Shown here in pieces: positions 1 through 6,478 of a stretch of DNA of 9,389 nt; positions within the stretch are counted from its first letter, which is position 1, and every line of letters starts with the position of its first letter. A model generated the notes under the pieces. That model was not told where the DNA came from and made no database searches. It saw nothing but the letters and a program-made list of their open reading frames with translations. The translations under genes and the position numbers were made by a program. Source of the stretch: Pararhodospirillum photometricum DSM 122 (GTDB taxonomy: Bacteria > Pseudomonadota > Alphaproteobacteria > Rhodospirillales > Rhodospirillaceae); NCBI RefSeq assembly GCF_000284415.1, contig NC_017059.1, positions 1,654,783-1,664,171 of the forward strand, read 5' to 3'.

Positions 1-116
1 GTTTCCCCCCCCAGGAAGAACTGGTGAGCCGCATGGAAGCTGCTGGCTTCCGTCAGGTTCGGTACCGCAACCTGTCGGGCGGCATCGCCGCCATGCACCT
101 GGGCTGGCGCCTCTGA
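1..116 (+). CDS. ubiE: 3' end of ubiquinone/menaquinone C-methyltransferase UbiE (partial)
   Basis: Only the last 37 codons are visible, read from base 3 and ending in TGA at 114-116; the 5' part lies outside the window. The visible tail contains MEAAGF, then YRNLSGGIAAMH and ends GWRL. This matches the C-terminus of UbiE-type SAM-dependent methyltransferases, which end with an AGF...YxNLTGGIxAxHxG pattern. UbiE performs the C-methylation step on the ring of ubiquinone (and of menaquinone where made). The next gene, ubiB, starts one base after the stop, which supports the assignment because ubiE-ubiB pairs are common in proteobacteria. An eight-C run lies at 5-12, but the reading frame through it gives the expected FPPQE, so I see no error there. 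Confidence 0.88.
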   Translation, partial: FPPQEELVSRMEAAGFRQVRYRNLSGGIAAMHLGWRL

Positions 117-117
117 C

Positions 118-1662
118 ATGGCGGGACACCTGCGCAATGTGGCCCGGCTGCTGACCATTGCCCGGGTCCTGGCCCGCCACGATGCCCTGTTCCTTCTCGA
201 TTCCCTCGCCGTCTTGAAGCCCGTGGCCTTGGTGGCACGGGCGGTCAGTCGGCGGGCGGTTCCGGGGCGGCCGGGGCAGAAGCTGGCGGCAGCCTTCACC
301 GACCTTGGCCCCACCTTTATCAAGCTGGGACAGGCCCTTTCCATTCGCGCCGACTTGTTGGGCGAGGAAATCGCCGCCGACCTGTCCGACCTCCAAGACG
401 CCCTGCCCCCCTTCTCCTTCACCGAGGTCCGCAAGGCGGTCGAAGAGGAACTGGGCCAGCCCCTGGAGAGCTTGTTCAGTTCCTTCGACGAAACCCCGGT
501 CGCCGCCGCCTCCATCGCCCAGGTTCACTTCGCCGTCACCGCCCCCGACGCCGAGGGCCGGACCCAGGAAGTGGCGGTCAAGGTGCTGCGTCCCGGCGTG
601 GAGGAAGCCTTCCGCAAGGACGTGGAACTCCTGCACTGGCTGGCGCGTCTCGCCGAGGCGGCCCAGCCCTCGACCCGACGCCTGCGCCCCGTCGAGACCG
701 CCCGCGCCTTCGAGGACGCGGTGGTCATGGAGATGGACCTGCGCTTCGAGGCGGCCGCCGCCTGCGAAGTCGCCGAAAACTTCGCCGACGACGACGATTT
801 CCGCGTGCCGGCCATCGACTGGATGCGCACGGGTCGCCGCGTCATGACCCTGGAACGGGTAAACGGCATCCCCATCAATGATCGCGAGGCTTTGGCGGCG
901 GCGGGCCTGCGCCCGGTCGATCTCGTGACCCGGGTGTCCAACGCCTTCTTCCGCATGGTCTTTCGCGACGGGTTTTTCCATGCCGACATGCACCCGGGCA
1001 ACATCTTCGTGGACCGGGACGGCACCATCGTTGCCGTTGATTTCGGCATCATGGGCCGTGTCGATCGCCAGACCCGCCGCCACCTGGGCGAGATGCTCCT
1101 CTCCTTCCTGACCGCCAACTATCGGCGGGCGGCTGAGGTGCACTTCGAGGCCGGGTGGGTCGGGGCCGACCAATCGGTCGATGCCTTCACCCAAGCCTGC
1201 CGTTCCATCGCCCAGCCCATCTTGGGGCGGCCGCTCGCGGAAATCTCCATTGCCCGCCTGCTTGGGCAACTGTTCCACGTCACCGAAACCTTCGACATGC
1301 ACACCCAGCCTCAACTCCTGATGCTGCAAAAGAGCATGCTGGTGTCGGAAGGGGTCGGCCGCACCCTGGCCCCCGACGTGAACATGTGGGAAATGGCCCG
1401 CCCGCTGATCGAATCTTGGATGGCCGATAATCTTGGCCCCCAGGCCCGCCTCAAGGACGGCCTCACCACCTTGGGCGACTCGATCGAACGTCTGCCGCGC
1501 ATTTTGGCGGCCACCGAAAGCACGTTGGGCAAAATCCAGTCGGGGGGCTTGCGCCTCGACCCGGAGACAGTCAAGGCCCTGCGGGGTCGCAAACGCTCCT
1601 GGGCCGCCGCTTTGCCGTGGGTTTTGGTCCTGGTCTTGGGGCTGCTGCTTATCCTTAAATAA
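118..1662 (+). CDS. ubiB: UbiB, ABC1/ADCK-family atypical kinase for ubiquinone biosynthesis
   Basis: A 514-residue protein of the UbiB/ADCK family, whose members are needed for ubiquinone synthesis. They act as atypical kinases/ATPases at the membrane; older annotation calls them 2-polyprenylphenol 6-hydroxylase. Visible family marks are the KxGQ motif (K69-Q72), the Ala-rich nucleotide loop AAAS (129-132), the conserved lysine in VAVKVLRPG (K155), the ExD motif (E205, D207), the catalytic-loop HADMHPGN (288-295) and the metal-binding DFG (308-310). The C-terminus has one clear hydrophobic segment (about 497-513) after basic residues, fitting a membrane anchor. The length is close to the usual 500-550 residues. 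ATG at 118 sits one base after the ubiE stop, so translation is probably coupled. Next is a 275-base gap before coaBC. Confidence 0.95.
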   Translation: MAGHLRNVARLLTIARVLARHDALFLLDSLAVLKPVALVARAVSRRAVPGRPGQKLAAAFTDLGPTFIKLGQALSIRADLLGEEIAADLSDLQDALPPFSFTEVRKAVEEELGQPLESLFSSFDETPVAAASIAQVHFAVTAPDAEGRTQEVAVKVLRPGVEEAFRKDVELLHWLARLAEAAQPSTRRLRPVETARAFEDAVVMEMDLRFEAAAACEVAENFADDDDFRVPAIDWMRTGRRVMTLERVNGIPINDREALAAAGLRPVDLVTRVSNAFFRMVFRDGFFHADMHPGNIFVDRDGTIVAVDFGIMGRVDRQTRRHLGEMLLSFLTANYRRAAEVHFEAGWVGADQSVDAFTQACRSIAQPILGRPLAEISIARLLGQLFHVTETFDMHTQPQLLMLQKSMLVSEGVGRTLAPDVNMWEMARPLIESWMADNLGPQARLKDGLTTLGDSIERLPRILAATESTLGKIQSGGLRLDPETVKALRGRKRSWAAALPWVLVLVLGLLLILK

Positions 1663-1690
1663 GTCCAGACTACTTCCCTCACCTTGTTTA

Positions 1691-1756
1691 ATCACCCTCC
1701 CGGCCGTCGCGCGACTCGTCGCACGACGGCGCTTGCACACGGCCGGGATTGGTGAT
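1691..1756. repeat. Imperfect long inverted repeat after ubiB
   Basis: ATCACC (1691-1696) pairs with GGTGAT (1751-1756), and CCCGGCCGT (1699-1707) pairs with ACGGCCGGG (1739-1747). That makes 15 pairs interrupted by a small internal loop (CT opposite ATT). The 31-base loop holds further small palindromes (TCGCGCGA; CGTCG-CA-CGACG). No T tract follows on the plus strand, so it is not a textbook intrinsic terminator. It could stabilise the ubiE-ubiB message, be a regulator-binding site, or be a relic of a small palindromic repeat. Confidence 0.55.
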
Positions 1757-1900
1757 CCTATACAGATGAGGTTTCGAGTAAGAACTCGATCCGGGGGCTC
1801 CCCTCCGGGTCGGGGGACCACACGAAGCCCCAAGTCTATTTGGTCTTGGCATGGCGCGCAGGGGCCTTCGGCCCCGATCCCCGCGTCCCGGTGCGTTCCT

Positions 1901-1921
1901 CGCGCCCGTGGGCGCGGTTTT
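1901..1921 (+). terminator. Terminator-like hairpin just before coaBC (possible attenuator)
   Basis: The stem CGCGCC (1901-1906) pairs with GGCGCG (1911-1916) around the loop CGTG, and is followed by GTTTT at 1917-1921. It lies only about 17 bases before the coaBC start. A second, mutually exclusive pairing exists: 1906-1915 with 1928-1937, ten pairs including one U-G, ending right at the start codon. The arrangement resembles a leader with alternative structures, but the T tract is short and the region is GC-rich. Confidence 0.35.
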
Positions 1922-1937
1922 GGGCCAGCGCCCGCGG

Positions 1938-3206
1938 ATGGAGTCCCGGGACGTGAACGGCAGTCGCATTCTACTGATCATCGCAGGCGGTATCGCAGCC
2001 TACAAATCGCTGGATCTGATTCGACGCCTGCGGGAACGAGGGGCCCGGGTTCGCTGTGTGCTGACCCCGGCGGCGGCCCGTTTTATCACGCCCTTGTCGG
2101 TGGCCGCCCTGTCGGGCGAGCGCGTGCACGAAGACCTGTTCGATCCCGAGGCGGAAGCGGCCATGGACCATATCCGGCTGTCGCGCGATGCCGATCTGGT
2201 GGTCGTGGCCCCGGCCACCGCCGACCTGATGGCACGCATGGCGGCGGGCTTGGCCAACGATTTGGCCTCGGCGGTGCTGCTGGCCTCGGCGGCGCCGGTG
2301 TTGATCGCCCCGGCGATGAACCCCTTGATGTGGACCCATCCGGCGACACAGGCCAACCTCGCTCTCCTGGAATCGCGCGGCATCCGGCGGGTCGGGCCGG
2401 CACGCGGCGATACGGCCTGCGGCGAGGAAGGGCTGGGCCGCATGGTTGAAATCCCGGTGTTGGTCGATGCCATTGCCACCGCGTTGGGGCGAGAGCCGCT
2501 GCCAGCCTCCGATGCCGCGCAGTGGCCGCTCAGTGGCCGTCATGCCCTGGTCACCAGCGGCCCGACCCACGAGCCCATCGACCCGGTGCGCTACATCGGC
2601 AACCGCTCCTCTGGGCGCCAGGGGCACGCCATTGCCGCCGCGCTGGCCCACTTGGGGGCGCGGGTTACCTTGGTGAGCGGCCCGGTCAGCCTACCCGACC
2701 CGCGCGGGGTCCAGGTGGTCAAGGTCGCGACGGCGCGCGAGATGCTAGCGGCCTGTCAGTCGGCCCTACCGGCCGACGTGGCCGTGTGCGCGGCGGCGGT
2801 CGCCGACTGGGGGATTGCCAATCCGGCCCCGGCCAAAATCAAGAAGGGTCCCTCGGGAGACGAGGCGCCGCCGGTTCTGAGCTTGGTGCCCAACCCCGAC
2901 ATCCTGGCCACCCTGGCCGCCCCCGGCCCACGCCGGCCGGCCCTGGTGGTGGGCTTCGCCGCTGAAACCGATGCCTTGCTGCCCCATGCCCGGGCCAAGC
3001 ACCAGCGCAAGGGATGCGACTGGATCCTGGCCAACGACGTGGCCGGCGGCGGGGTGTTCGGCGCCGACAAGAATACCGTTCATCTTCTCACGTCCTCGGG
3101 CACCGAGGACTGGCCGACCATGGACAAGGAAGCGGTCGCCTCCCGGTTGGCGGAGCGTATCGCCCAGACCCTGGCCGACCTTTCAGCACGGAAGGCGGCC
3201 CCATGA
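1938..3206 (+). CDS. coaBC: Bifunctional phosphopantothenoylcysteine decarboxylase / phosphopantothenate-cysteine ligase
   Basis: A 422-residue fusion (also called Dfp) catalysing two consecutive coenzyme A steps: CTP-dependent joining of 4'-phosphopantothenate to cysteine (CoaB, C-terminal half), then FMN-dependent decarboxylation to 4'-phosphopantetheine (CoaC, N-terminal half). The CoaC half (about 8-185) shows the flavin-binding start RILLIIAGGIAAYK, active-site His78 in DHIRL, the PAMN motif (125-128) and the flap cysteine C161 in ACGEEGLGRM. The CoaB half (about 198-415) shows SGPTHEPIDPVR, Asn222 in RYIGNRSSG, AAAVADW (285-291), KIKK (300-303), NPDILA (319-324) and VGFAAET (338-344). 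ATG at 1938 has a poor ribosome site. An in-frame GTG at 1953, preceded by GGAG at 1940-1943, would give 417 residues starting NGSRILLI and is a good alternative. The stop overlaps the start of a short ORF (ATGA). Confidence 0.96.
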   Translation: MESRDVNGSRILLIIAGGIAAYKSLDLIRRLRERGARVRCVLTPAAARFITPLSVAALSGERVHEDLFDPEAEAAMDHIRLSRDADLVVVAPATADLMARMAAGLANDLASAVLLASAAPVLIAPAMNPLMWTHPATQANLALLESRGIRRVGPARGDTACGEEGLGRMVEIPVLVDAIATALGREPLPASDAAQWPLSGRHALVTSGPTHEPIDPVRYIGNRSSGRQGHAIAAALAHLGARVTLVSGPVSLPDPRGVQVVKVATAREMLAACQSALPADVAVCAAAVADWGIANPAPAKIKKGPSGDEAPPVLSLVPNPDILATLAAPGPRRPALVVGFAAETDALLPHARAKHQRKGCDWILANDVAGGGVFGADKNTVHLLTSSGTEDWPTMDKEAVASRLAERIAQTLADLSARKAAP

Positions 3207-3229
3207 CCTTGACTCCCATGACCTTGACC
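3200..3229. repeat. 15-base tandem duplication at the end of coaBC
   Basis: CCCATGACCTTGACT (3200-3214) is immediately followed by CCCATGACCTTGACC (3215-3229), 14 of 15 bases identical. The first copy contains the coaBC stop codon. The unit is five codons long, so it gives two candidate ATG starts (3203 and 3218) and repeats MTLT in the short ORF downstream. Confidence 0.9.
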
Positions 3230-3301
3230 ACGCCGAAGGCTCCCCTCCCCACGTCCCCCGGCTCGGCCGGTTGGTCTCTGGTGAAAGGCGGACTGCGATG
3301 A
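3203..3301 (+). CDS. Possible 32-residue ORF between coaBC and the Rrf2 gene
   Basis: This short reading frame begins MTLTPMTLTTPK and ends VKGGLR. Its ATG overlaps the coaBC stop (ATGA at 3203-3206), and its TGA overlaps the start of the Rrf2-family gene (ATGA at 3298-3301). A GGAAGG at 3190-3195 lies 7 bases before the ATG, a good ribosome site. I recognise no domain. Two explanations seem possible. It may be a translated linker coupling coaBC to the regulator. Or it may be a relic of dut, which often follows coaBC in alphaproteobacteria: the piece APLPTSPGSAG faintly resembles the LPxYATPGSAG start of dUTPases, but the match is short and none of the dUTPase catalytic motifs remain. It could also be non-functional spacer. 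Confidence 0.3.
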   Translation: MTLTPMTLTTPKAPLPTSPGSAGWSLVKGGLR

Positions 3302-3753
3302 TCCGGCTGTCGAAGAAGATGCTCTTCGCCATTGAGGCGGTGCTCGATATCGCCTATCACGCGGGGGGCGAACCGGTGCAAAGCCGGGAAATCACCCGGC
3401 GCCAGGGCATTCCCCGGCGCTACCTGGAGCAAACGCTGCAACATCTGGTGCGCAACGGTATCCTGACCGGCGTGCGCGGCCCGCGCGGCGGCTACCGGCT
3501 AGCGCGCGAACGCCGGCGCATTACCGTGGGCGAAATCGTGCGGGTGGTGGGCGACCTGGAAGCGTCCGAGGAGTTGGCGACCGATCTGCCGGGCTCCGAG
3601 CTGGGCCTGTTCGTGGTGCGTCCGTTGTGGAACGAGCTACGCGATCAGTTGATGGATCGCCTGGACAGCCTGACTGTGGACGACTTGTGCACCCGGGCGT
3701 TCCAAGGCGGGATCACCAGCGAAGCCGAGAAAAACCTCGACTTTACCATCTAA
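3298..3753 (+). CDS. Rrf2-family transcriptional regulator
   Basis: A 151-residue protein with the Rrf2 winged-helix fold. It has the N-terminal MIRLSKKMLFAIEAVLDIAYH helix, a recognition region QGIPRRYLEQTLQHLVRNGIL (about 36-56), and the wing GVRGPRGGYRLAR (58-70) followed by ITVGEIVRVV (75-84). Family members bind promoter DNA as dimers and often sense iron-sulfur status, cysteine supply or nitric oxide. Here the segment after the wing (85-110), where IscR, NsrR and RirA carry three cysteine ligands, has none; the only cysteine is C131. It is therefore unlikely to bind an Fe-S cluster in the usual way, and its signal and targets cannot be told from the window. The ATG overlaps the preceding short ORF's stop, implying coupled translation. 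A strong terminator follows. Confidence 0.9.
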   Translation: MIRLSKKMLFAIEAVLDIAYHAGGEPVQSREITRRQGIPRRYLEQTLQHLVRNGILTGVRGPRGGYRLARERRRITVGEIVRVVGDLEASEELATDLPGSELGLFVVRPLWNELRDQLMDRLDSLTVDDLCTRAFQGGITSEAEKNLDFTI

Positions 3754-3759
3754 GGAAGG

Positions 3760-3796
3760 GAGGGGCCTGGGGAGGCCGCGCCTCCCCAGCCTATCC
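3760..3796 (+). repeat. Hairpin repeat, copy 1
   Basis: This 37-base stretch matches 8472-8508 at 33 positions in the same orientation. The ten-pair stem is identical in both copies; differences lie in one flank base, one loop base and two bases after the stem. It starts 5 bases from the mltG stop codon. Two nearly identical copies within 5 kb suggest a dispersed terminator or palindromic element of this genome. Confidence 0.75.
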
Positions 3797-3802
3797 TTTT
3801 TT
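3767..3802 (+). terminator. Rho-independent terminator after the Rrf2 gene
   Basis: CTGGGGAGGC (3767-3776) pairs perfectly with GCCTCCCCAG (3780-3789) around the loop CGC. After a short CCTATCC comes TTTTTT at 3797-3802. It begins 14 bases after the Rrf2 stop and ends the plus-strand unit. The T tract overlaps the stop codon of mltG on the other strand. Read from the minus strand the same stem follows mltG directly but lacks a T tract, so it may slow or end transcription both ways. Confidence 0.85.
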
Positions 3803-4790
3803 ACGGCTCCGCCTGAATCCGACGCCACGCCCGCACATTCTGGTTATGGGCGTCGAGGGTCTCGGCAAAGCGGTGCCCCCCCGTGCCATCGGCCACAAAA
3901 TAAAGATCCTGAGTCCGCGCCGGGTTGAGCGTCGCCTGAAGCGCGGCCCGGCCCGGGTTGCAAATCGGTGACGGCGGCAGGCCCGGGATCACGTAGGTGT
4001 TCCACGGATGAGCCACCGCCAGATCGGCGCGGGTCAGGGCGCGGTCGAGCACCCCCAGGCCCTCGGAAACGCCGTAGATCACCGTGGGATCGGACTGAAG
4101 GGGCATACCCTTGCGCAGGCGGTTGACGAACACGCCGGCCACCCGGGCCCGTTCATCGGGCTCGCCGGTTTCGCGCTCGACCACCGAGGCCAGCACGACC
4201 GCTTCGGCCGGGGTGGCCAGCGGAAGATCGTCGGCCCGGGTCGTCCACAAGCTGCTCAGGAGGGCCTGCTGCGATTCGCGCATGCGGGCCAGCAGCTTTT
4301 CCCGGCTGTCGCCGCGATGGAAATGGTAGGTCTCGGGCAACAGACTGCCCTCGGGCGGCGGCAGCGGGAGGGGGCCGCTCAGTTCCGGGGTCTCAGCCAG
4401 CAAAGCCAGCACGGCCCGCACGGTCAGGCCCTCGGGCACGGTCAAGCGGTAGACTTTGACCCGGCCACTGACCAGGGCGTCCATGATGGCGCGCCCTGTG
4501 GCACCAGCGGGAAACTCGTATTCCCCGGCCTTGAGATCACGGGCCCGCCCGGCGAGCCGCACTCCGGCCTCAAACAAGAGGGGCTCGCCCACCACCCCGG
4601 CCTCGCCCAGGGTGGCGGCGATGCCCGCGACGCCCCCCCCGGCCGGGATCATCACCGTTCGGGGCTGGGCCAGGGGACCCGGCGCGTCAAACGCGGCCAA
4701 GATCCCCTCGCGGGCGAGATAGGCCCCGCCCCCGATCAGGACGGCAAGGACCCCAACAACAAGGACCAGGGTCCTCAGCCACCGCAGCAT
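3801..4790 (-). CDS. mltG: Endolytic murein transglycosylase MltG (YceG-like)
   Basis: A 329-residue inner-membrane enzyme that cuts nascent peptidoglycan glycan strands internally and is thought to set their final length. The N-terminus is one membrane anchor (about 7-27, rich in L, V and G), followed by a LysM-like region (about 45-95) and the YceG catalytic domain. Key marks are LPETYHF (151-157), the catalytic Glu205 in ASVVERETG, VFVNRLRKGMPLQSDPTVIYG (220-240), and IPGLPPSPICNPG (268-280). The family C-terminus FVADGTGGHRF...TLDAHN is complete. It starts 23 bases after the fabF stop, without a clear ribosome site, in the fatty-acid cluster. A fabF-mltG (or fabF-pabC-mltG) order is widespread in proteobacteria and links membrane lipid and wall growth. 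Confidence 0.95.
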   Translation of the reverse strand: MLRWLRTLVLVVGVLAVLIGGGAYLAREGILAAFDAPGPLAQPRTVMIPAGGGVAGIAATLGEAGVVGEPLLFEAGVRLAGRARDLKAGEYEFPAGATGRAIMDALVSGRVKVYRLTVPEGLTVRAVLALLAETPELSGPLPLPPPEGSLLPETYHFHRGDSREKLLARMRESQQALLSSLWTTRADDLPLATPAEAVVLASVVERETGEPDERARVAGVFVNRLRKGMPLQSDPTVIYGVSEGLGVLDRALTRADLAVAHPWNTYVIPGLPPSPICNPGRAALQATLNPARTQDLYFVADGTGGHRFAETLDAHNQNVRAWRRIQAEP

Positions 4791-4813
4791 GATCGGACGT
4801 CCGGGGTCAAAGG

Positions 4814-6077
4814 TCAGGGGGCGCCGGTGAACACCAAGGAGGCGTTGGTGCCGCCGAAGCCAAACGAGTTGGACACGGCGTAACGGATGGGACGCTCCTT
4901 GGCGGTCAGCGGCGCCAAGTCGATGTCACAGCCGTCCGAGGGGTCGCGCAGATTGAGGGTGGGCGGCACCAGACCGTTGCGCAGGGCCAAAAATGGAGAA
5001 GATGGCCTCGACGCTGCCCGCCGCCCCCAGCAAGTGACCAATCGCCGACTTGGTCGAGGACATGGTCAGCTTGTAGGCGTGATCGCCGAACAGACGCTTG
5101 ACGGCGCCCAGCTCGATCTCGTCGCCCAGGGGGGTGGAGGTGCCGTGGGCGTTGATATAGTCCACAGCCTCTATCGGCAACTTGGCGTTGCGCAGGGCAT
5201 TGCGCATGGCACGGTAGCCGCCGTTACCATCCTCGGCCGGCGCGGTAATGTGGTAGGCATCCCCCGACAGGCCATAGCCGATGACCTCGGCGTAAATCTT
5301 GGCGCCGCGCTTTTTAGCGTGCTCCAGTTCTTCCAGCACAAGGACGCCCGAGCCCTCGCCCATGACAAAGCCATCGCGGCCCTTGTCCCAGGGGCGCGAA
5401 CCTTCCTGGGGGGTGTCGTTGTAGTGGGTGGACAGGGCGCGCGCGGCGGCGAAGCCGGCCATGCCAATCCGGCAGACCGCCGCTTCGGCGCCGCCGGCCA
5501 CCATCACGTCGGCATCGCCAAACATGATCAGGCGCGCGGCATCACCGATGGCGTGGGCGCCGGTGGAGCAGGCGGTGACGACGGCGTGGTTGGGGCCCTT
5601 GAAGCCGTAGCGGATCGACACATGGCCGGAGACCAAGTTGATCAGGCTGGCCGGGATAAAGAACGGGCTGACCTTGCGCGGGCCCTGCTCGTGCAGCAGC
5701 ACGGCGGTATCGGCGATGGACGGCAGACCGCCGATGCCTGAGCCGATCATCACGCCGGTGCGTTCCAGCTCTTCTTCGTCGGTGGGGGTCCAGCCGGAAT
5801 CGGTCACGGCCTCGACGGCGGCGGCCAGACCATAGACGATGAAGAGGTCCATGCGCCGGCGATCTTTGGCGCTGGCGATGGTATCGGGATCGAACCCGTG
5901 GGCGCCCTCGGAGGCCGGGGGCACGAGGCCGGCAATGCGGGCCGGCAGGTCGGAAACATCAAAACGATCGATGGCCCGAATGCCGGAAACGCCCTGGGTG
6001 AGGCGTTCCCAAACGGTGGACACGCCGCATCCCAGGGGCGTGACCAGACCGAGGCCGGTGACGACAACTCGTCTCAT
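4814..6077 (-). CDS. fabF: 3-oxoacyl-ACP synthase II (FabF), with a one-base frameshift
   Basis: FabF condenses malonyl-ACP with acyl-ACP in fatty-acid elongation. From ATG 6077 (GAGGG lies 6 bases before it) the frame gives a standard enzyme up to residue 362. It has Cys170 in VTACSTG, His311 in HGTSTPLGD, and Lys343 and His348 in [13 protein letters not shown]. The frame then runs on as FGPAQRSG and stops at 4926. The missing end lies in the next frame, continuing [14 protein letters not shown] with [18 protein letters not shown] and a stop at 4814. Removing one T from the five-T run at 4989-4993 (written as A on the plus strand) restores a seamless 420-residue FabF, the normal length. Read literally, the product lacks the last active-site loop. 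A homopolymer sequencing error is the likeliest cause, since FabF is important and the second frame is fully conserved; a real mutation is possible. Confidence 0.95.
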
Positions 6078-6241
6078 GGCTTTTCCCTCAAATCCAAGGG
6101 GTCCGGCGGCCCGGGCTGCCTGGCAAAAAGCACGAGACCGCCCGCCGCCCGCGCCCGACGGCTAGCCGGCCCCCGCCATAGCACCGGGGCCCCGCACCCG
6201 CCGTCGCAGGCAGCGCGCGTGCCGTCCAGACGACGCGCTGA

Positions 6242-6478
6242 TCAGCCGCTGTGGCTCTCGATGAACTCGATGGCGTCCTTGACGGTCAGGATCTTCTCGG
6301 CGGCGTCGTCGGGGATCTCGCAGCCGAATTCTTCTTCGAAAGCCATGACCAGCTCGACGGTGTCGAGGCTGTCCGCCCCCAGATCATCGATGAAGCTGGC
6401 GGTCTCGGTGACCTTGGCCTCGTCAACGCCCAGGTGCTCGACAACGATCTTCTTCACGCGCTCGGCGACGTCGCTCAT
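6242..6478 (-). CDS. acpP: Acyl carrier protein
   Basis: A 78-residue acidic protein, typical of AcpP, which carries growing acyl chains on a 4'-phosphopantetheine arm. The arm attaches to Ser37 in [13 protein letters not shown] (31-43). Other family marks are [12 protein letters not shown] at the start and [16 protein letters not shown] (48-63) in helix III. The ribosome site GAGGAA lies about 9 bases before the ATG. It is preceded by fabG (168 bases) and followed by fabF (164 bases). The latter gap holds only GC-rich palindromes such as CGGGGCCCCG (6185-6194) and CGGCTAGCCG (6159-6168). The larger spacers suggest acpP may also be transcribed or processed separately, as its product is needed in great excess, but I see no firm promoter. 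Confidence 0.98.
   Translation of the reverse strand: MSDVAERVKKIVVEHLGVDEAKVTETASFIDDLGADSLDTVELVMAFEEEFGCEIPDDAAEKILTVKDAIEFIESHSG

Larger units (their letters stand above)
1663..1937 (+). promoter_or_regulatory. Gene-free, hairpin-rich region upstream of coaBC
   Basis: No convincing coding sequence lies here; the ORFs crossing it lack recognisable protein features. It holds five potential hairpins in order. These are a long imperfect inverted repeat (1691-1756), TCGAGT-AAGA-ACTCGA (1774-1789), CCGGGGGCTCCCCTCCGG (1791-1808, seven pairs with one G-U), GGGGCC-TTC-GGCCCC (1861-1875), and a terminator-like stem (1901-1916). A TATACA at 1759-1764 resembles a -10 box, but I find no good -35 at the right distance (a TTGCAC at 1733-1738 is 20 bases away). 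If transcription starts near 1770, coaBC has a folded leader of about 165 nt. High GC makes chance hairpins common, so a regulatory role is inference. Confidence 0.4.

Noticed and set aside
1..14. Eight-C run as a frameshift in ubiE
   Set aside because: The frame through the run gives FPPQE followed by the normal UbiE tail, and nothing upstream is visible to contradict it.
1733..1764. Promoter TTGCAC / TATACA before coaBC
   Set aside because: The 20-base spacer is too long and the -35 is poor; kept only as a remark in the leader entry.
1774..1808. Possible tRNA from adjacent stems in the ubiB-coaBC gap
   Set aside because: There is no T-loop GTTCGAATC-type sequence, no cloverleaf spacing and no acceptor stem.
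1688..1981. Minus-strand open frame in the ubiB-coaBC gap
   Set aside because: The product is Arg/Pro/Gly-rich with no domain, runs into coaBC and has no ribosome site that I can see.
3801..4790. mltG in a fatty-acid cluster as a novel association
   Set aside because: The fabF-mltG neighbourhood is well known in proteobacteria (with pabC between in E. coli).
4008..4883. Long open frame on the plus strand opposite mltG (and similar ones at 4887-5741, 6578-8044 and 8230-9150)
   Set aside because: They lie antisense to genes with full family motifs, have low-complexity Gly/Arg/His/Pro-rich translations and arise from the high GC third positions.
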